This document shows positions 26,801-39,000 of a stretch of 64,000 nt of DNA, piece after piece. The position numbers were made by a program, and so were the translations under genes. The stretch lies in assembly GCF_019399895.1 (NCBI RefSeq), contig NC_091885.1:2702501-2766500 (forward strand). Direction: 5' to 3'. Position 1 is the stretch's first letter, and the number at the start of each line of letters is the position of its first letter. This DNA is from Cardiocondyla obscurior (lineage: Eukaryota; Arthropoda; Insecta; Hymenoptera; Formicidae). The notes under the pieces were generated by a model. It ran no database searches, had not been told where the DNA came from, and saw nothing but the letters and a program-made list of their open reading frames with translations.

Positions 26801-27105
26801 CATATGTGCCTTTAGCAGTGCATCCTGGTAAGCATCGATAATTTTTGTCTACATATTTACGTACCAAATAAAGAATAAAAACAGTATAAAAATAATAGAA
26901 ATATGCATAAACAGAAAATTATATTTAAAAACATGAATTAGATTAAAAAAAAAAAAATTGCATATGTTTAAAATTTGTTTCAGATAAAACTCCACCGGAA
27001 TATGTTGAAGGTAATCCATTTTGGCTATCACGAGAAGAATACGTACTGTTTGGATGCGAATCTCTGGAACACAGTAACGAAGGTATAATAAGTGACGCCT
27101 TATAA
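23832..27105 (+). CDS. F-box protein fused to an actin-related (ASKHA) fold
   Basis: Five exons (23832-23959, 24460-25284, 26060-26423, 26524-26827, 26984-27105) join in phase and give 580 residues. Residues 1-43 form an F-box (FPEEIWIKILLYCDVPDIIAF, then CKYL and DYLW), which suggests a link to SKP1-cullin ubiquitin ligase. A Cys cluster follows at 93-105 (CYHCSGYTCQRNC). From about residue 110 the order resembles an actin-related protein: AKVVIEIGNKYTWVITPYFG in the phosphate-1 position, a long insert, LMFCEPLAMHPTLR, a phosphate-2 motif VVIDSGALSTTVAVVIGG, and an adenosine-type motif LLTGGNTDLTGFDLRL. Near the end, GNPFWLSREEY matches the actin WISKQEY region. Key nucleotide-binding residues are only partly kept, so ATP binding is uncertain. 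I do not recognise a gene name. The second intron (25285-26059) is mostly a MITE. The F-box call rests on one exon plus the start of the next. Confidence 0.85.
25312..25916. mobile_element. hAT-type MITE, near-perfect 605-bp palindrome
   Basis: The two halves are inverted copies of about 300 bp that meet near 25.61 kb and differ mainly by scattered transitions and small indels. Ends are CAGCGCTCGGAATTAGTAGC and its reverse complement. The element is flanked on both sides by the same 8 bp, ATATACAT (25304-25311 and 25917-25924). The 8-bp target duplication and CAG-type ends point to the hAT superfamily. It has no open frame for a transposase, so it is non-autonomous. It lies wholly inside intron 2 of the F-box/actin-related gene and makes up most of that intron. 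Confidence 0.9.
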
Positions 27106-30100
27106 TATGAATGCCTCACTTGTTTAAGCGTAAAACGTGCGCATACATGCATGATGACAGGAAAGTAAATGTTACCATCATTAAAGGGGAACCTTAAGTA
27201 TATTTTCTCTTATATTGTCTATAAATTAAAAAAGTACTTTAAATAATTAAAGGGGCCTGAAACACATTCCAAAATATAATTATGTTCACGTTATTTAAGG
27301 CACCTAAATGTGTTTTTCTCAAATTTTTGCTATTTAAGATTTATTTATTAGTATAGTATGTACAAGATATATACTAGATGTTCCATTTTGTTGTGGACTC
27401 TGTGAGCGAAACAACACTTGAAAGTTTCTATTTTTTTATTGTTTTTGTTTTTATTAATTTTATGTCAAATGTTATCGAACTAATCCTTTTCTCGGGGTTT
27501 AGTTATAAATAAAATCTATATTTATTTTATTTTTAAATGTATGCATATATGTATGAACGTATATACGTCTTAATAGTATTCTAAAATGCGCATAATAAAA
27601 CAAACTTAGGAGTTTTATTTTTCTTATGTCATATGCAAAGAATATTTTATGTTATAAATTAAAAGGAACATCTTGTATATATGCTCTAAAACTGCCCCTA
27701 TATTAACTTTGAAACTTATGGCATTTAAATTTTCATATATTAAAAAAAAAAACTCATTATCTACTAGTACTTTATATCATGAAGCTTTGTATAAGAATCA
27801 ATATGCCAGTTGCAATGTACTTTGTAGTACATATGTTACTAATTCTATCAGGATTATTATCCAGCACCTGATACCGTTCAGTGCAGTGATGTTGACAGGG
27901 GACATAAATGTTTAAAAATACAATATAAGATTTTAGTGCCATTTGAGCATATTTAAATTATAAAACTATTTACTTTTATGTACATAGCACACGCAATGAA
28001 TTGTTTTGTAAATATAGGGTAATGAAAGCTGCTTAAATTAAAAATGTACAGATCATTATGTAAACGATAAACGTCAAGCAAGTATTATATAATGCTAGAT
28101 GTAGTATTTCTAGAAATTGTTCACTATTTCGTACATTTATATCACAGAAATCTTGCCAAAAGAAATATGTGTATGTTGAAAAAAAAACTAGAATATTTCT
28201 AGTCACTTTAGATATTGATAACTTTTAAATATAGATTCAATAAAACAAGAAATTTTTCTTCCAAGACGAAGTAAATATGTAATTTAATATTAAAAAAAAA
28301 AATACAAAAAAAAAACAAAAAAAAACACAATGAATCTTTAGATTATATGTTTACGAAATATATGGATATATAATGTTATATTTTTTTTGTTAATAATATA
28401 AAGTATAATTTCATGTATAAGTTAAGATATATAATAATTATTGACATCGTTACTCATAAGATATTTTATTAAGACTGTAATGAATTTTATAGCTGTAATT
28501 AGTGCACATATTAAAATGAGTTAAATTATTATTTAGATAAGAATATGTAATGTGTAGTTAGTATAAAGCAATTTAAAAAAATAGTACTGTAAATGCTACG
28601 TTATAACTGTTTCTATTAAAAAAATATCTATCTAAATTATTATTGTGTTAGCTATTAGTACAATCAGAGAAGACTTATAGGTGTTCACATGGCTTCAATT
28701 CTGTAAAATGCTAAAATGTAAGTATAAAATATTAAATATGTTACACAACACGAAAAGAAAGAAGAGAGTAGTTTATAATATATAATACATATATATGCTG
28801 CTGTATCCTGTTTTCACTCCAAATGTGACAAATTTTACATCTTTAATATACTTGAAACTCATGATAAATATAATGCAATACGGTCCTTCAAAATATTTAA
28901 TTCTTGTATAAAATGTTTTTTTGCATATATTTTAATATTGATTATTTTGCTCTTAGTGGGTTTTTTTTTACAGTGTGCGATAGATAGTAAGATTGTTTGC
29001 ATAAATGTTTAAGCTACACATGCATTCATAATACCGTGAAATTAAAACATAAAAGGATATAATCATTAGCCATATGGTAATTTACACCTATGCAACGAAC
29101 GGAAAAAACTTCAGCGTTTGCCATAATTGAAAAAATATAGCACTACAAAAGTTTTTTATTATGTTGACTTGTTGCTTGTTCAGTTATTTATAAGAAATGT
29201 TCAACCTGTAAATAAAACTTTTTCAGATATTTTTTGCGTTATGTATTCAATTATAATATAACATACAAAAAAGAAAAAAAAATTTCGGTACTTTCGTGCG
29301 ATTATATATTAACTGCGATTTTATTAACAATGTTGTAAGCTTTTCCATCATTTCATTATCTTTATAAAACCATCTACATTTTTTTTTATACCACAGCTGA
29401 CGAGTACAAAACGTAACAAAGAAAGGTAGTTGTGTAATTTCGTTTCTTATTACTTACAGACTGTGAAAATTTACCTAAAATATTATACATTATATATATT
29501 ATTAAATCTAAAGATATATTCCAGTTAAAAAAAAAACAAAAAAACTATATAAAGTAGCATGTCAATTTATAAAATATATCCCACCTCGCACAAATTTAAA
29601 GAAATCTAAATAGGGTGTATATTTTACATATAACGTATGTTCTATACTTTGGTTATGTGGAAATTATTTATATAATACATAAAAAGCAAGTAAGATTTTA
29701 TGGTATCGCACTAACATCAACAATTGCGTATATTATGTATATTACAAGTGTATTCAATATTGTCACAAACTTTGATGGTAACAGTTCATTGACTTGCGAA
29801 ATGGTAGAAAAAATGTGTTTCTGATTGTTTTGTACTTATACAAATTTTACGTTTTATTTTTCTAGTATTAATTTTACCAGTCCCGTTTCACACAAAATAA
29901 TGCTCTATATTCTAAATAACAAACCTTATACTGTTATGTAGAAATAAATTTTTATTATCTCACAGAAAGATAAATTCAACAGAGTAGCACAGCCGGTTCT
30001 TTATCAGATAATATTAATTCATTGGACGAAATAAACCCCGATTGTGAATGTGTTTTGCCGGTTTAAAATATTTTATACAATGTTGTATATATTACTTTAA

Positions 30101-31054
30101 TCTTTTTTTTTTTTTTAAACAGTCCTAATTTCATGCCTATACATATGTTTTAATATTATATTCTTAATATATCAGATGATCAATAAAATTCATAATATGT
30201 AGAGTTAGCTAAATATTTAGCGAGTATCGAAATTTAACGTGCCTATTAAATATTAGGTACAATAATTAAAGATTGTTTTATTTTGGCAAATCGGGAATTA
30301 TTTATAATTAAAAAATAATTTCTGCATATATTATTAAAGTCATAATTTAAATTAATTGATTCAATATATTAATATAATTTATATATTAATTCAGACTTTG
30401 CTAAAATTTATTAGGCAATAGGCGTATACCTAAATTTGTCAATATTTGTCAGAATAGCACTTGCAAGCTAAAAAAGGGAAAAAACTATTCCATTTAAGAT
30501 ATTTTAGGGTCTAAGCTTGGCACGACAGTTTTAAATAGTGGACATGAAATGTGTGCCTACTTACTTGTGGTCTCTCAATTTAAGTCTGTGAAGAGAATAA
30601 TAGTTTTACGGTATATATATTTAGAGAAAATAAGTCTGTCAATTCTCTCTCTTTCTATCATCGTATAATCAGAATTTTAAAAAAAGATATAAATTTTATT
30701 AGTCATCTGATATTTATGAAAGCTATATACAAAAATGTCTAGCTCAAATGTAACTATAATTTTGAATAAAACTGTTAGTCTTTCCCCTAAAATAAGAATG
30801 CAGCAGGAAGTTATTTGTCACGTTAGTAAAAAATTATGTGTTTAATATACAGCAATCTATATTAATATAATAAATAATTTTATAGCCCGAATAACATGTA
30901 GTACGTGGGTGAATATAAGTATATATTACAATATGTTCGTATATGCGCGTTGATTAATTAAATTACATATGTAATATTTCTCCCAAAATAACTATTCCTT
31001 CTGCATTCTTACGAATCTTTTTTTATCATATTAAAACTAAATCAAAATAACGTC
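27106..31054. other. AT-rich 3' flanks of two convergent genes
   Basis: This lies between the F-box/actin-related gene (+) and Rab39 (-), which face each other. It is extremely AT-rich with many homopolymers (for example 28.29-28.32 kb and 30.10-30.12 kb). Both genes' 3' UTRs must lie here. No coding exon or RNA gene was recognised. Confidence 0.5.
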
Positions 31055-32690
31055 TTAACAACACGAACTTTTTGCCGGCTCCGCTTCGACTAGATTAAAA
31101 TCTAACCCACTAGGTCTAGCAAATCCAGTTTTAATGCCGTCCCAGCCATCTTCCAGCTTGTATTCGCCGGTTTGTATCCTGTTGTAGACTTCTTGCGTAA
31201 CCGTTCGAAATGCTTCTTCAACGTTCACACCGGTCTTCGCACTGGTCTCGATGTGATGTACACCATGTTCGTCGGCAAACGCTCTGGCTTCCTCTTTCGA
31301 CACCTCTCGTCTGCCGCCGTTAGTTACTAGGTCCAATTTACAACCTACCAGAGCAAACACCGGGCGATGAGGCTCGATGTGTCTGCGTGCCTCCATCATC
31401 CATTGTGGAATATGCTCAAAACTTGCTCTATTGCAAACATCGTATACGAGAAGCGCTCCTACAGAGTTTCTGTAGTAAGATTTTGTAATTGATCTGCATA
31501 GTAAAAAGAAACTCGGGTAACATAACAATCTCGTTCGCCAAAACTGGCGAAGAAAAAAAATTTACAATGCAAGAATGTACAATTAATTATACAATATGCA
31601 TACCTAAATCTTTCTTGACCAGCCGTATCCCACAATTGTAATTTTATTCTCGTACCATCTTTAACTTCGATCAGACGTGCAAAAAAGTCTACACCAACAG
31701 TTGGATCTGAAAGCTGATATCGTACAAAGCATTCAAAACAAAGAAACTCTTTTCTTTCTTTTGTTATCTTCTAAATAAGACGTTAAAAGTAAAATGTATC
31801 GATAACAATTATTCTTTGTTACCCATTTTCTTTCTTTTCGTAAAGATAAAACGTATTGATCTCAAAAGAGATCATAATATAAATTTTAATGACATTTTAA
31901 TACTGTTAGTGTATTCATTTTTAATATTTTTTACGATAATATATAAAAGTATTTATCGCACAATTGCATGAAGTACAACCTGAACAAATTAGGGAATATT
32001 TTAATCTATCAAATCGGTATCCAAACAATTTGCGGAACAAATAACGGGGACGTTTAATTAAAAGATACAGGAAACATTGCTTAGGGCGAGTTTGGTCATA
32101 CTTCAGTGTCAACTTAATCAGTGACTAAGTCAACCGATCAATAGAACTGCCGACAATAACATGCTACAATTTATCATCCTTCATCTTATCATCCTACAAA
32201 CATCAAGGAACAAAGAACCGACGATTACGTCCATTATTAACGAAATATTAAAATAACAAAATAATACGAGCGTTGTCCGGCGAGCCAAACCGAAGTGTGG
32301 TCGAGGTCACCGTCCAATTCAAGAGAAGAGCGAAGACAAGTTACGTGGACCGTTAAATATACATCCCCGAGATACGTCGGAGCCGCGGGCGACGCGCGAG
32401 GCTCGGCCTAACCTAATTAAATCGTCGAATCTCCGTCGAGGGCGACGATCGGAGGGGGAGGGCGGAGCTGGCCAACGAATTGCGTGTCGCGTCGGGTCCG
32501 CGAACAACTGCGCACAACAGGGGCACGGTGTAAACAGCGTGACGGACATTGCGCAAACAAATTTTTTTCAATGGATAGGTACCTCCGCGAATTTGCCGTC
32601 GGTGAAGTACTTGAGGAGGGAGCTCTTCCCAACCGTGCTGTCGCCGATCAGGATCAGCCGGAACTGGTAGTCGAAGATGGGCTCTACCAT
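31055..32690 (-). CDS. Rab39: Rab39 small GTPase
   Basis: Exons 32690-32583, 31713-31604 and 31493-31055 join in phase and give 218 residues, the same length as Drosophila Rab39. The start MVEPIFDYQFRLILIGDSTV is the family signature. The P-loop GDSTVGKS is at 16-23, switch I threonine in SDPTVGVDFF at 38-47, switch II WDTAGQERF at 64-72. The guanine-specificity motif is GCKLD in place of NKxD, as in other Rab39 proteins, and ETSAKTG is the G5 motif. It ends KSSCC for double geranylgeranylation. Rab39 acts on late endosomes, lysosomes and autophagy-linked traffic. The exon 2 acceptor is the ATATCAG at 31714-31720, which yields the expected LSDPTVG; a nearer AG would break the frame. A CpG-rich promoter region lies upstream. 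Confidence 0.97.
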
Positions 32691-33300
32691 CTTGGCGGTG
32701 AATTCGCGCTGCACAGCGGACAAACGCCACTCTCCAAGCACGTCGACGGGTCGGGCGAGTCGCGTCGTTCTCCGTCTCCCTCAGCGGATCACCTCCCCGC
32801 GCATATCCCGGAGCCACGGCGGCGTGCCTGGTCGCGAGCGCGCACTGGCCAGCACATCAGCTGACCGTGCCGTTGATCATTCGGGGCGCTAGGGGCCCCA
32901 CGACGGTGTTTACTCGCGATGATATCCGCTGACCCGCTCCCTCGCGGCGATCACGTCGACTCTCTCTCTTATCGCGCTCTCACAGATCCTTTCTTCGTCG
33001 GTTCCGTCGGCTCGTCCTCTGCCGTGACTCTCGACACCCTTTCGTGCGCACGAGGACGCGCTACCCGTTGCTACTGCGCACAAAGTACGAAACGGTACGA
33101 AAGTACCCGAGACCGTCACGTCACAGTGGCGCCGAGTCGGCGACATGCGATCGTGACAAAACACTCTCGTTCAAAAGTTCACCCGCGCCTGTTTACGCTT
33201 CTCTCCTATTACGTGACACGAGATTTGCGCGTGTTATTTTACGTCGAGGCTAGCTGAGGCTGCGGATCTGGAAAGCGCACGCGATGCGCTTTACGTCGCT
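32691..33300 (-). promoter_or_regulatory. CpG-rich promoter and 5' UTR region of Rab39
   Basis: A CpG-dense block directly upstream of the Rab39 ATG, with a CGTCACGTCAC CRE/E-box-like site near 33114-33124 and CT-rich runs. No TATA box is evident. The transcription start is not determined. Confidence 0.45.
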
Positions 33301-35600
33301 TCTCCTCGTTGCCCTGGGTTTCTAATCATCGAGGTTCAGTAAGACAATCCGCGAGGACCGTTGTACCGGCACTTGTTCTCTCTTTCTCTCTCTCTGTCTT
33401 TACTTTTTTTTTTATGCTCTTTTGTTTTCTTTCTATTAGATTCAGCACATGGATGAGAACAAAAGTTGGCAGACGACTCGTATTAAGTGAACGATCCGGC
33501 GTCTTTAGCTGCACACGGACGAGTAATTGAGGCTGTACTTTCCATTTAATGATATACAAATCTAGCCTGACTTCCGCTTTCCATTCGACCTACGTCACCG
33601 TTGCGCCGATGACTCAAGCCGACCCTGACTAATTCCACTTGCGAGGTAAAAGGAAGGGGATAAGTAGACCGTGGAAGAAAAGAATCGCCGAGAAATCTCA
33701 ATCAAAAATGTCGCTATCGCTATCGCGAAAGGTCTCCGCTTGCTTTTATTGCCGATAAGTCGCGAATGAAATCCAACTTGTATCGTCGCCGAAGAAGCCG
33801 AACTACGTATTTATAATATGCTCGTCTCAGCGAATCAATCCGGCAATGTACTCTCGAATTAGGATATATCCAGGACGAGTCTGCGAGTAACATGTATTAG
33901 CATAGTTGACGATTTACTTTGTTCGAGTACACGTTGATGGAACGATTAATTTCTTTGTGCACGCAGTTGTGCGAGCTCGCCTGGATAGACCCTCGGGATA
34001 TGTCGTACGCGCCAATTCCTGTACACGGTAAACGTTCCTTCCGCTCGTCGTGCTTGAATTATCGACTCGAGTTAACTCGAGTTGACGAGTGTCGCTAAAC
34101 GTTACGCAAATGAAAAGCATCCGTCACATCATGTGCGTTTATCGATTTAACGTTAGAGCGTGTTTAATAATTTTCTACTTCACTAAATAACTGGGAAAAA
34201 TTATTTAAAAAACGCGTTATTACATTGTTATAATAATATGAATACAGTGGAGGAAGATTAAGCGTTGAATGTAAAAAATGAAAGAGAGAATTAGTGGGTT
34301 TTCTTTTCGGAATTCGAGTATTTCACTCTAAACGTGGGAAAGCGTGGATAAAAGAAACGGATTAGCTTTATCTCCTCGAACTTTCACTCCCCGCTTTCGT
34401 TTCCTTTTGATTTATGCGCCTTCGCGAATTTTTCTTTCTCTTTCATATTATTCTAATTTACGTTAAGCGACATATCAGCTTTATTTTTAGCACGAAAAAT
34501 GTGACGTTGATTATAAAGTTCCATCATTCCATCGGTACCAACTCTATTTCGGAATATATTTGTAAATTATTAGCAGGAACAGATGACACACGACGTGATT
34601 AAGAGCGCATGACACTCTCCGCTTAAATATATTGTCAAAAAATTGTGACTGCATGTGCGATGCAAAAATATCACTTTAGAATAGCTTATATCTTTTTTTT
34701 TTTTTTTTTTTATTTTTATAACTAGAAGAAACATTTATTAGTTACTATATTGCGAAAAAATCAGATATTTTTTTTATTTGTTACCAAGATTTTAACGAGT
34801 GTTAATGTATATATTCTGATATTTATGCTACGAGTGTCATGTTCTACTTGACATATGCTACATACGTGAGAATAGGATCGGTGTGACATTTATTAAACGC
34901 TTTGTAACGTATTAATTTTTCAGCGCATTACATCAACTTTAGGCTTTCACGAAGAAAACTTGTAAGGTAGTTAACATGCTGGCGACCTAAGAAACTTCAA
35001 CATAAACACTCCTATCAAGCAATCTGACTTGGAGAGAAACTAAATTTTACAGGACAAAGATAACTGAATACAATTGTGGCATATTTACAGCGTGAGTATC
35101 TTCATCCTTTTCTTTTAAGTTTTTTTTTGTTTTTGTATAAAAAAAAAGTGTTAAGATCTACACCCACATTAGTTTTACATCTGTACAACTATAGAATCAT
35201 GTCTTGTTTGTATGAATAAAAGGTTTCTAAGGAAACGTTGCGTAAAAGGTTTACCGAAGACAATTAAATGACACAGATACTTTTAATGAAATATTAATTA
35301 CTCGCAATTAAAAAAAAAAGTACTTAGATGTATCTCAAGAATATTAAAACAAATTGTACGAGATAACATTTTTTTTTTTTTTTACAGATATCGGAAGGAA
35401 ACTTCGAAAACCAGGCATTAATTTTCAATTCGCGCCTGTCTTTCATTGCCTCGTCGTCAAGAAAAGTGTTAAAAAGAGTGAAAAAAACGAATAAGTATGC
35501 ATGAAAATTGCCGAGCTCTCCATGCGAGGTTTTCGTCGGCAAGGATATCGATACGTCGATGATGGTGCGACGCAGTAACAGGTTCGTTTACGCGCCGTTG
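33301..35600. other. Intergenic stretch, no supported gene
   Basis: GC-balanced to 34.1 kb, then AT-rich with long T runs at 34.69-34.72 kb and 35.37-35.38 kb. It separates Rab39 (-) from the probable first exon of the LDLa gene (+). I see no coding exon or RNA gene. Confidence 0.45.
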
Positions 35601-36025
35601 CGGCGGCGCGCGAATAGCGGGGACGTGATTAGTTGGCCGTCGTGCTGACCATCGGCGCTGATTGGCTCGCGAGCCTAGCGGCTTCGCTCCGCGAACGGCG
35701 AACGGTCGGGGCGAAGTAACCCGTGCCTGGCCGCGCCGAGTTCGCGAGACCATTCGTACGCAATACGCGACGTCGTTTGCGCGCGGCCGACGCGCGTCGT
35801 TTTTCATCCGCCGAACTATTCGCCGGTTCGAGCGATCGTCGTTTCACGATCGGGAAGTGTGCTGGCGAGCTCGTCAAAATGTGACCGGATGGTTTTCCAT
35901 TTCACGAGGCACCGGCAGACAGTCTTTCTCTTTCACGGCGGCGAAAGGAGGGAACACCGGCGAGAGCACGCTTCGCGAGGACTCGCTGCTGAGGGCGAAC
36001 ATGATCTTTTCGTGAGGAGCAGAAC
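35600..36025 (+). promoter_or_regulatory. Promoter and probable noncoding first exon of the LDLa-repeat gene
   Basis: A CpG-rich block with an inverted CCAAT box (CTGATTGGCTCG near 35658) leads into GC-rich sequence that ends at a good donor, GAGCAGAAC|GTAAGTGC (gt at 36026). The frame through it stops at 36015, so it would be 5' UTR. The next plus-strand acceptor I can justify is TTATTTTCAG at 50904-50913, just before the ATG at 50920, which implies an intron of about 15 kb. The link is inference. Confidence 0.4.
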
Positions 36026-39000
36026 GTAAGTGCAACATGCTTCTTTCGATATTATCTACTTCCGAACAGTCCCCACCCTCCCTTTTCGCGTTCTGGAGAG
36101 CAAAAAGAATTCGAGAGGCTGCTCCGCGCCACCGCCATTTTTCTTGGCGGTTTAGCTTGCTTCCGTTTCATTTCAATTTTTTTTTATCATTGTCACGCGC
36201 AAAGTTGTTTGTCGTAATCGCCTTTCACTTCGCGCTAACGCGCGACGTTTGGCGACATTGTTAAACGGTTGCCTGGGAGACCGAAAGGCACGAGGAAATG
36301 TTCGAAATTGTCACGATTGCGATCGCTGATTTTAAATGCGAGCTATTTAGGGAGATGTGAAAATAAATTCTCTCGGGGGGGAATCGAAATCGGGGAAAGT
36401 CGATCGTTGAACGATCGTTCTCTCGTTGCGTGAGGAATGCTAATGGAATTCGGATGCGCGGCGAAGTGAGGCATTTGTTTAAAATATAGACTCTTCCATC
36501 TCGTTAAGCGACGCAATTCAAACTGCTTCGCGCGCGGCAAAGCGCGCGATTCGAATTTTCGCCGAGGTAAATTCACGTTCTAGTTTACAACAGACTCGTA
36601 TTATTTTACGGACTGAAACGCACGAAATTATTTACTGATTAAAAAAACATGAAAATATTCTCAAAATCGTCTTATTTAAATATTAAATATTTATAAAAAT
36701 GCGTAATTATATGGAATATTACATATATTAATTTTTATGTGCATTATTCAGTCTACAATTTTTTGTATTAATTTTTGTAACGTGAATAATTATTTTGAAA
36801 GCTAATTTGTAATTTAAAACATTTTATCGAGTCTGTTGAATAATGCCGGGTGTTTTTTTTTTTTTGTAATTTGTAATTGTACGAAAAATGAAATTATTCT
36901 TTTGACGTACGTCTACTGAGATAAACGGAAAAATAATTATAATATTTACCAGAAGAAATTTTTTAACGGACATGGAGAAACTCTAATCCGTACCCTGCAA
37001 CGTGCAAAATTTGCTTGGTTGATTCGAATGAGGGAAACACAAAGCGCAAAACAACGAAACAAAATCCGAATAGAGTCAGCCGATACTCGAAACAATTTTC
37101 TCCATTCACACGATATTCCCGTCGGCTAGTTAAATGCGTGCATTTCTCAAAGAAAAACCTGCCTGTATAAAACTGGGTCGACTTTTTAGCGAAACTGAAT
37201 AAATGCGGTATTTCTATAAATCAACTGTTTCTAGAAGAGAGGAAAAAAAAAGAAAAAATCCGAGCAAATCGGCTAGATTTAAAAAAAATTAATATTTAAA
37301 CTTTATGAAATAAAGAAAAAATTTATATTTTCTTGCGATACGTAAAAGATGAAATTACCATTGGCTTCCCGGTGAAAGGAAAGCTTTTTGGCGCGGCCGT
37401 ATGCCCTCGGGAATTGCGACGACCGTTCGGTCGCCACGGCCCGCTGCATTGTCGCAATTCGTCGAGAACGCGGGAGCGTTTTTCTTGTCGTAACATTAAT
37501 CTCACCGTGCTTCCGGGAGATAGCCTGGATCGCGAGCCGTGCCCGCGAGCACGCCTAGAACAGCCGCGAGCTTTTTGCCCATCGACAGGGCCGGGCTTGA
37601 CCCTTTCGGCGCAGCTGCTCTCTAATCGTCGAGAGGAAAATACGGATTTCTCCGAGAGATTCCGCCCCACGCGCCCGGCCCGTTAATTCATCGCGTTTCC
37701 CGGTGTCGGATTATCCATTAGGCGCATTAGGAGTGCGTTTCGCGCACGCAGCGAACCCTCGCGATCCGAAAGCCGATACGCGAGAACGAAGATGAAATCG
37801 CGAGGAAGTTTACAGCTACGATTTATCCCGGGGTATTTCGTTCCGCGGGTGAAATTTTCTATCCAGATAATAACGTCATTGAATCTAACCGGCGGGAATT
37901 AAAACGATCTGCCTCGATAAAGGCCGCCGCTTGAATATCGTTTCCGCACGAACGGGCCGAGGCGTTATTAAAACAGAGGTACTTTCGTTTTGACCCAGCA
38001 ACCGATCGGAGGGACGTCCGAGATACGCGAAACTAAGGCATTGACCCTATAGTACGAAACCTACTTTACGTAACGCGTATACACTTTGTATGCGTTCGTC
38101 CAACGAACTATTCTTTTTTAAAGAGTATATCCCTGTATTAGAAATTTATAGGCAGCTATTGCGTATCCGAGAAACCTCTACAATACGGCATTTTTTTTTT
38201 TTGAAATCACATATTCTATTTCGTCAGACGATAAATCCAGATATAACTTCGCTCGGTTCAATATGAAGACAAAGGTCTGTTAAATCTCGTCCTGTTGGCC
38301 GCGAATGTTGAGTTCTACTTTTTTGCGATGAGATTACGATTACGAAGTGCAAGGAAACAGAGAGCTCGGGAGGTTTAATAAGACTGCACTGTGGAGATGC
38401 GCGCTGATCTCAAACCGATCGTCATACCTGATGACAGATTACAAGAGACTTCTAGGCACGAAAGTGAACTGCAGTTGATTCGATTCTTTTGAACTTTTTT
38501 GGGGAATTTTTCAGAGTAATTCGTTCGCTAAATAGCTTCAGATTAAAGTAATATTAAAATTTTGTTGAACATCCTCTGATAAATCTCTTGAAAATCTTTT
38601 CTTTCTCTTTTTTTTTTTTTTTTAATAATATTTGAATGTTTGAAACGTTTAAAAAATTTGATGTAGACGTCATTTCTGTATTGCAGGATTATTTCAAGTT
38701 TCTGTTGCACACGTATTATTTATTAGCACTAGATCTTTCATGTTGATTACAGATATTTATTGTATAAATGTACGTGGTATATTTGCAATGATCGGACACG
38801 CACCATCGTGTTATATTACTATGTATTAAGCATCAAACAAACCTGTATCAAGCAATCGCTCCATTTTACGATTATGTTACCAAGGCTGAAACTTCGTTCG
38901 ATGGTCTCTAAAGAATCTAGAACGCACGATATTAATTATTTATTGGAATATGAAAACCTCCATAACTTTGTAGTTATTCGGAATTTTATTACTAATTTTT

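Noticed and set aside
35662..36015. 117-codon plus-strand frame in the CpG block
   Set aside because: Composition-driven Arg/Ser/Ala reading in a promoter-like block. It is better explained as 5' UTR because a donor follows the stop.
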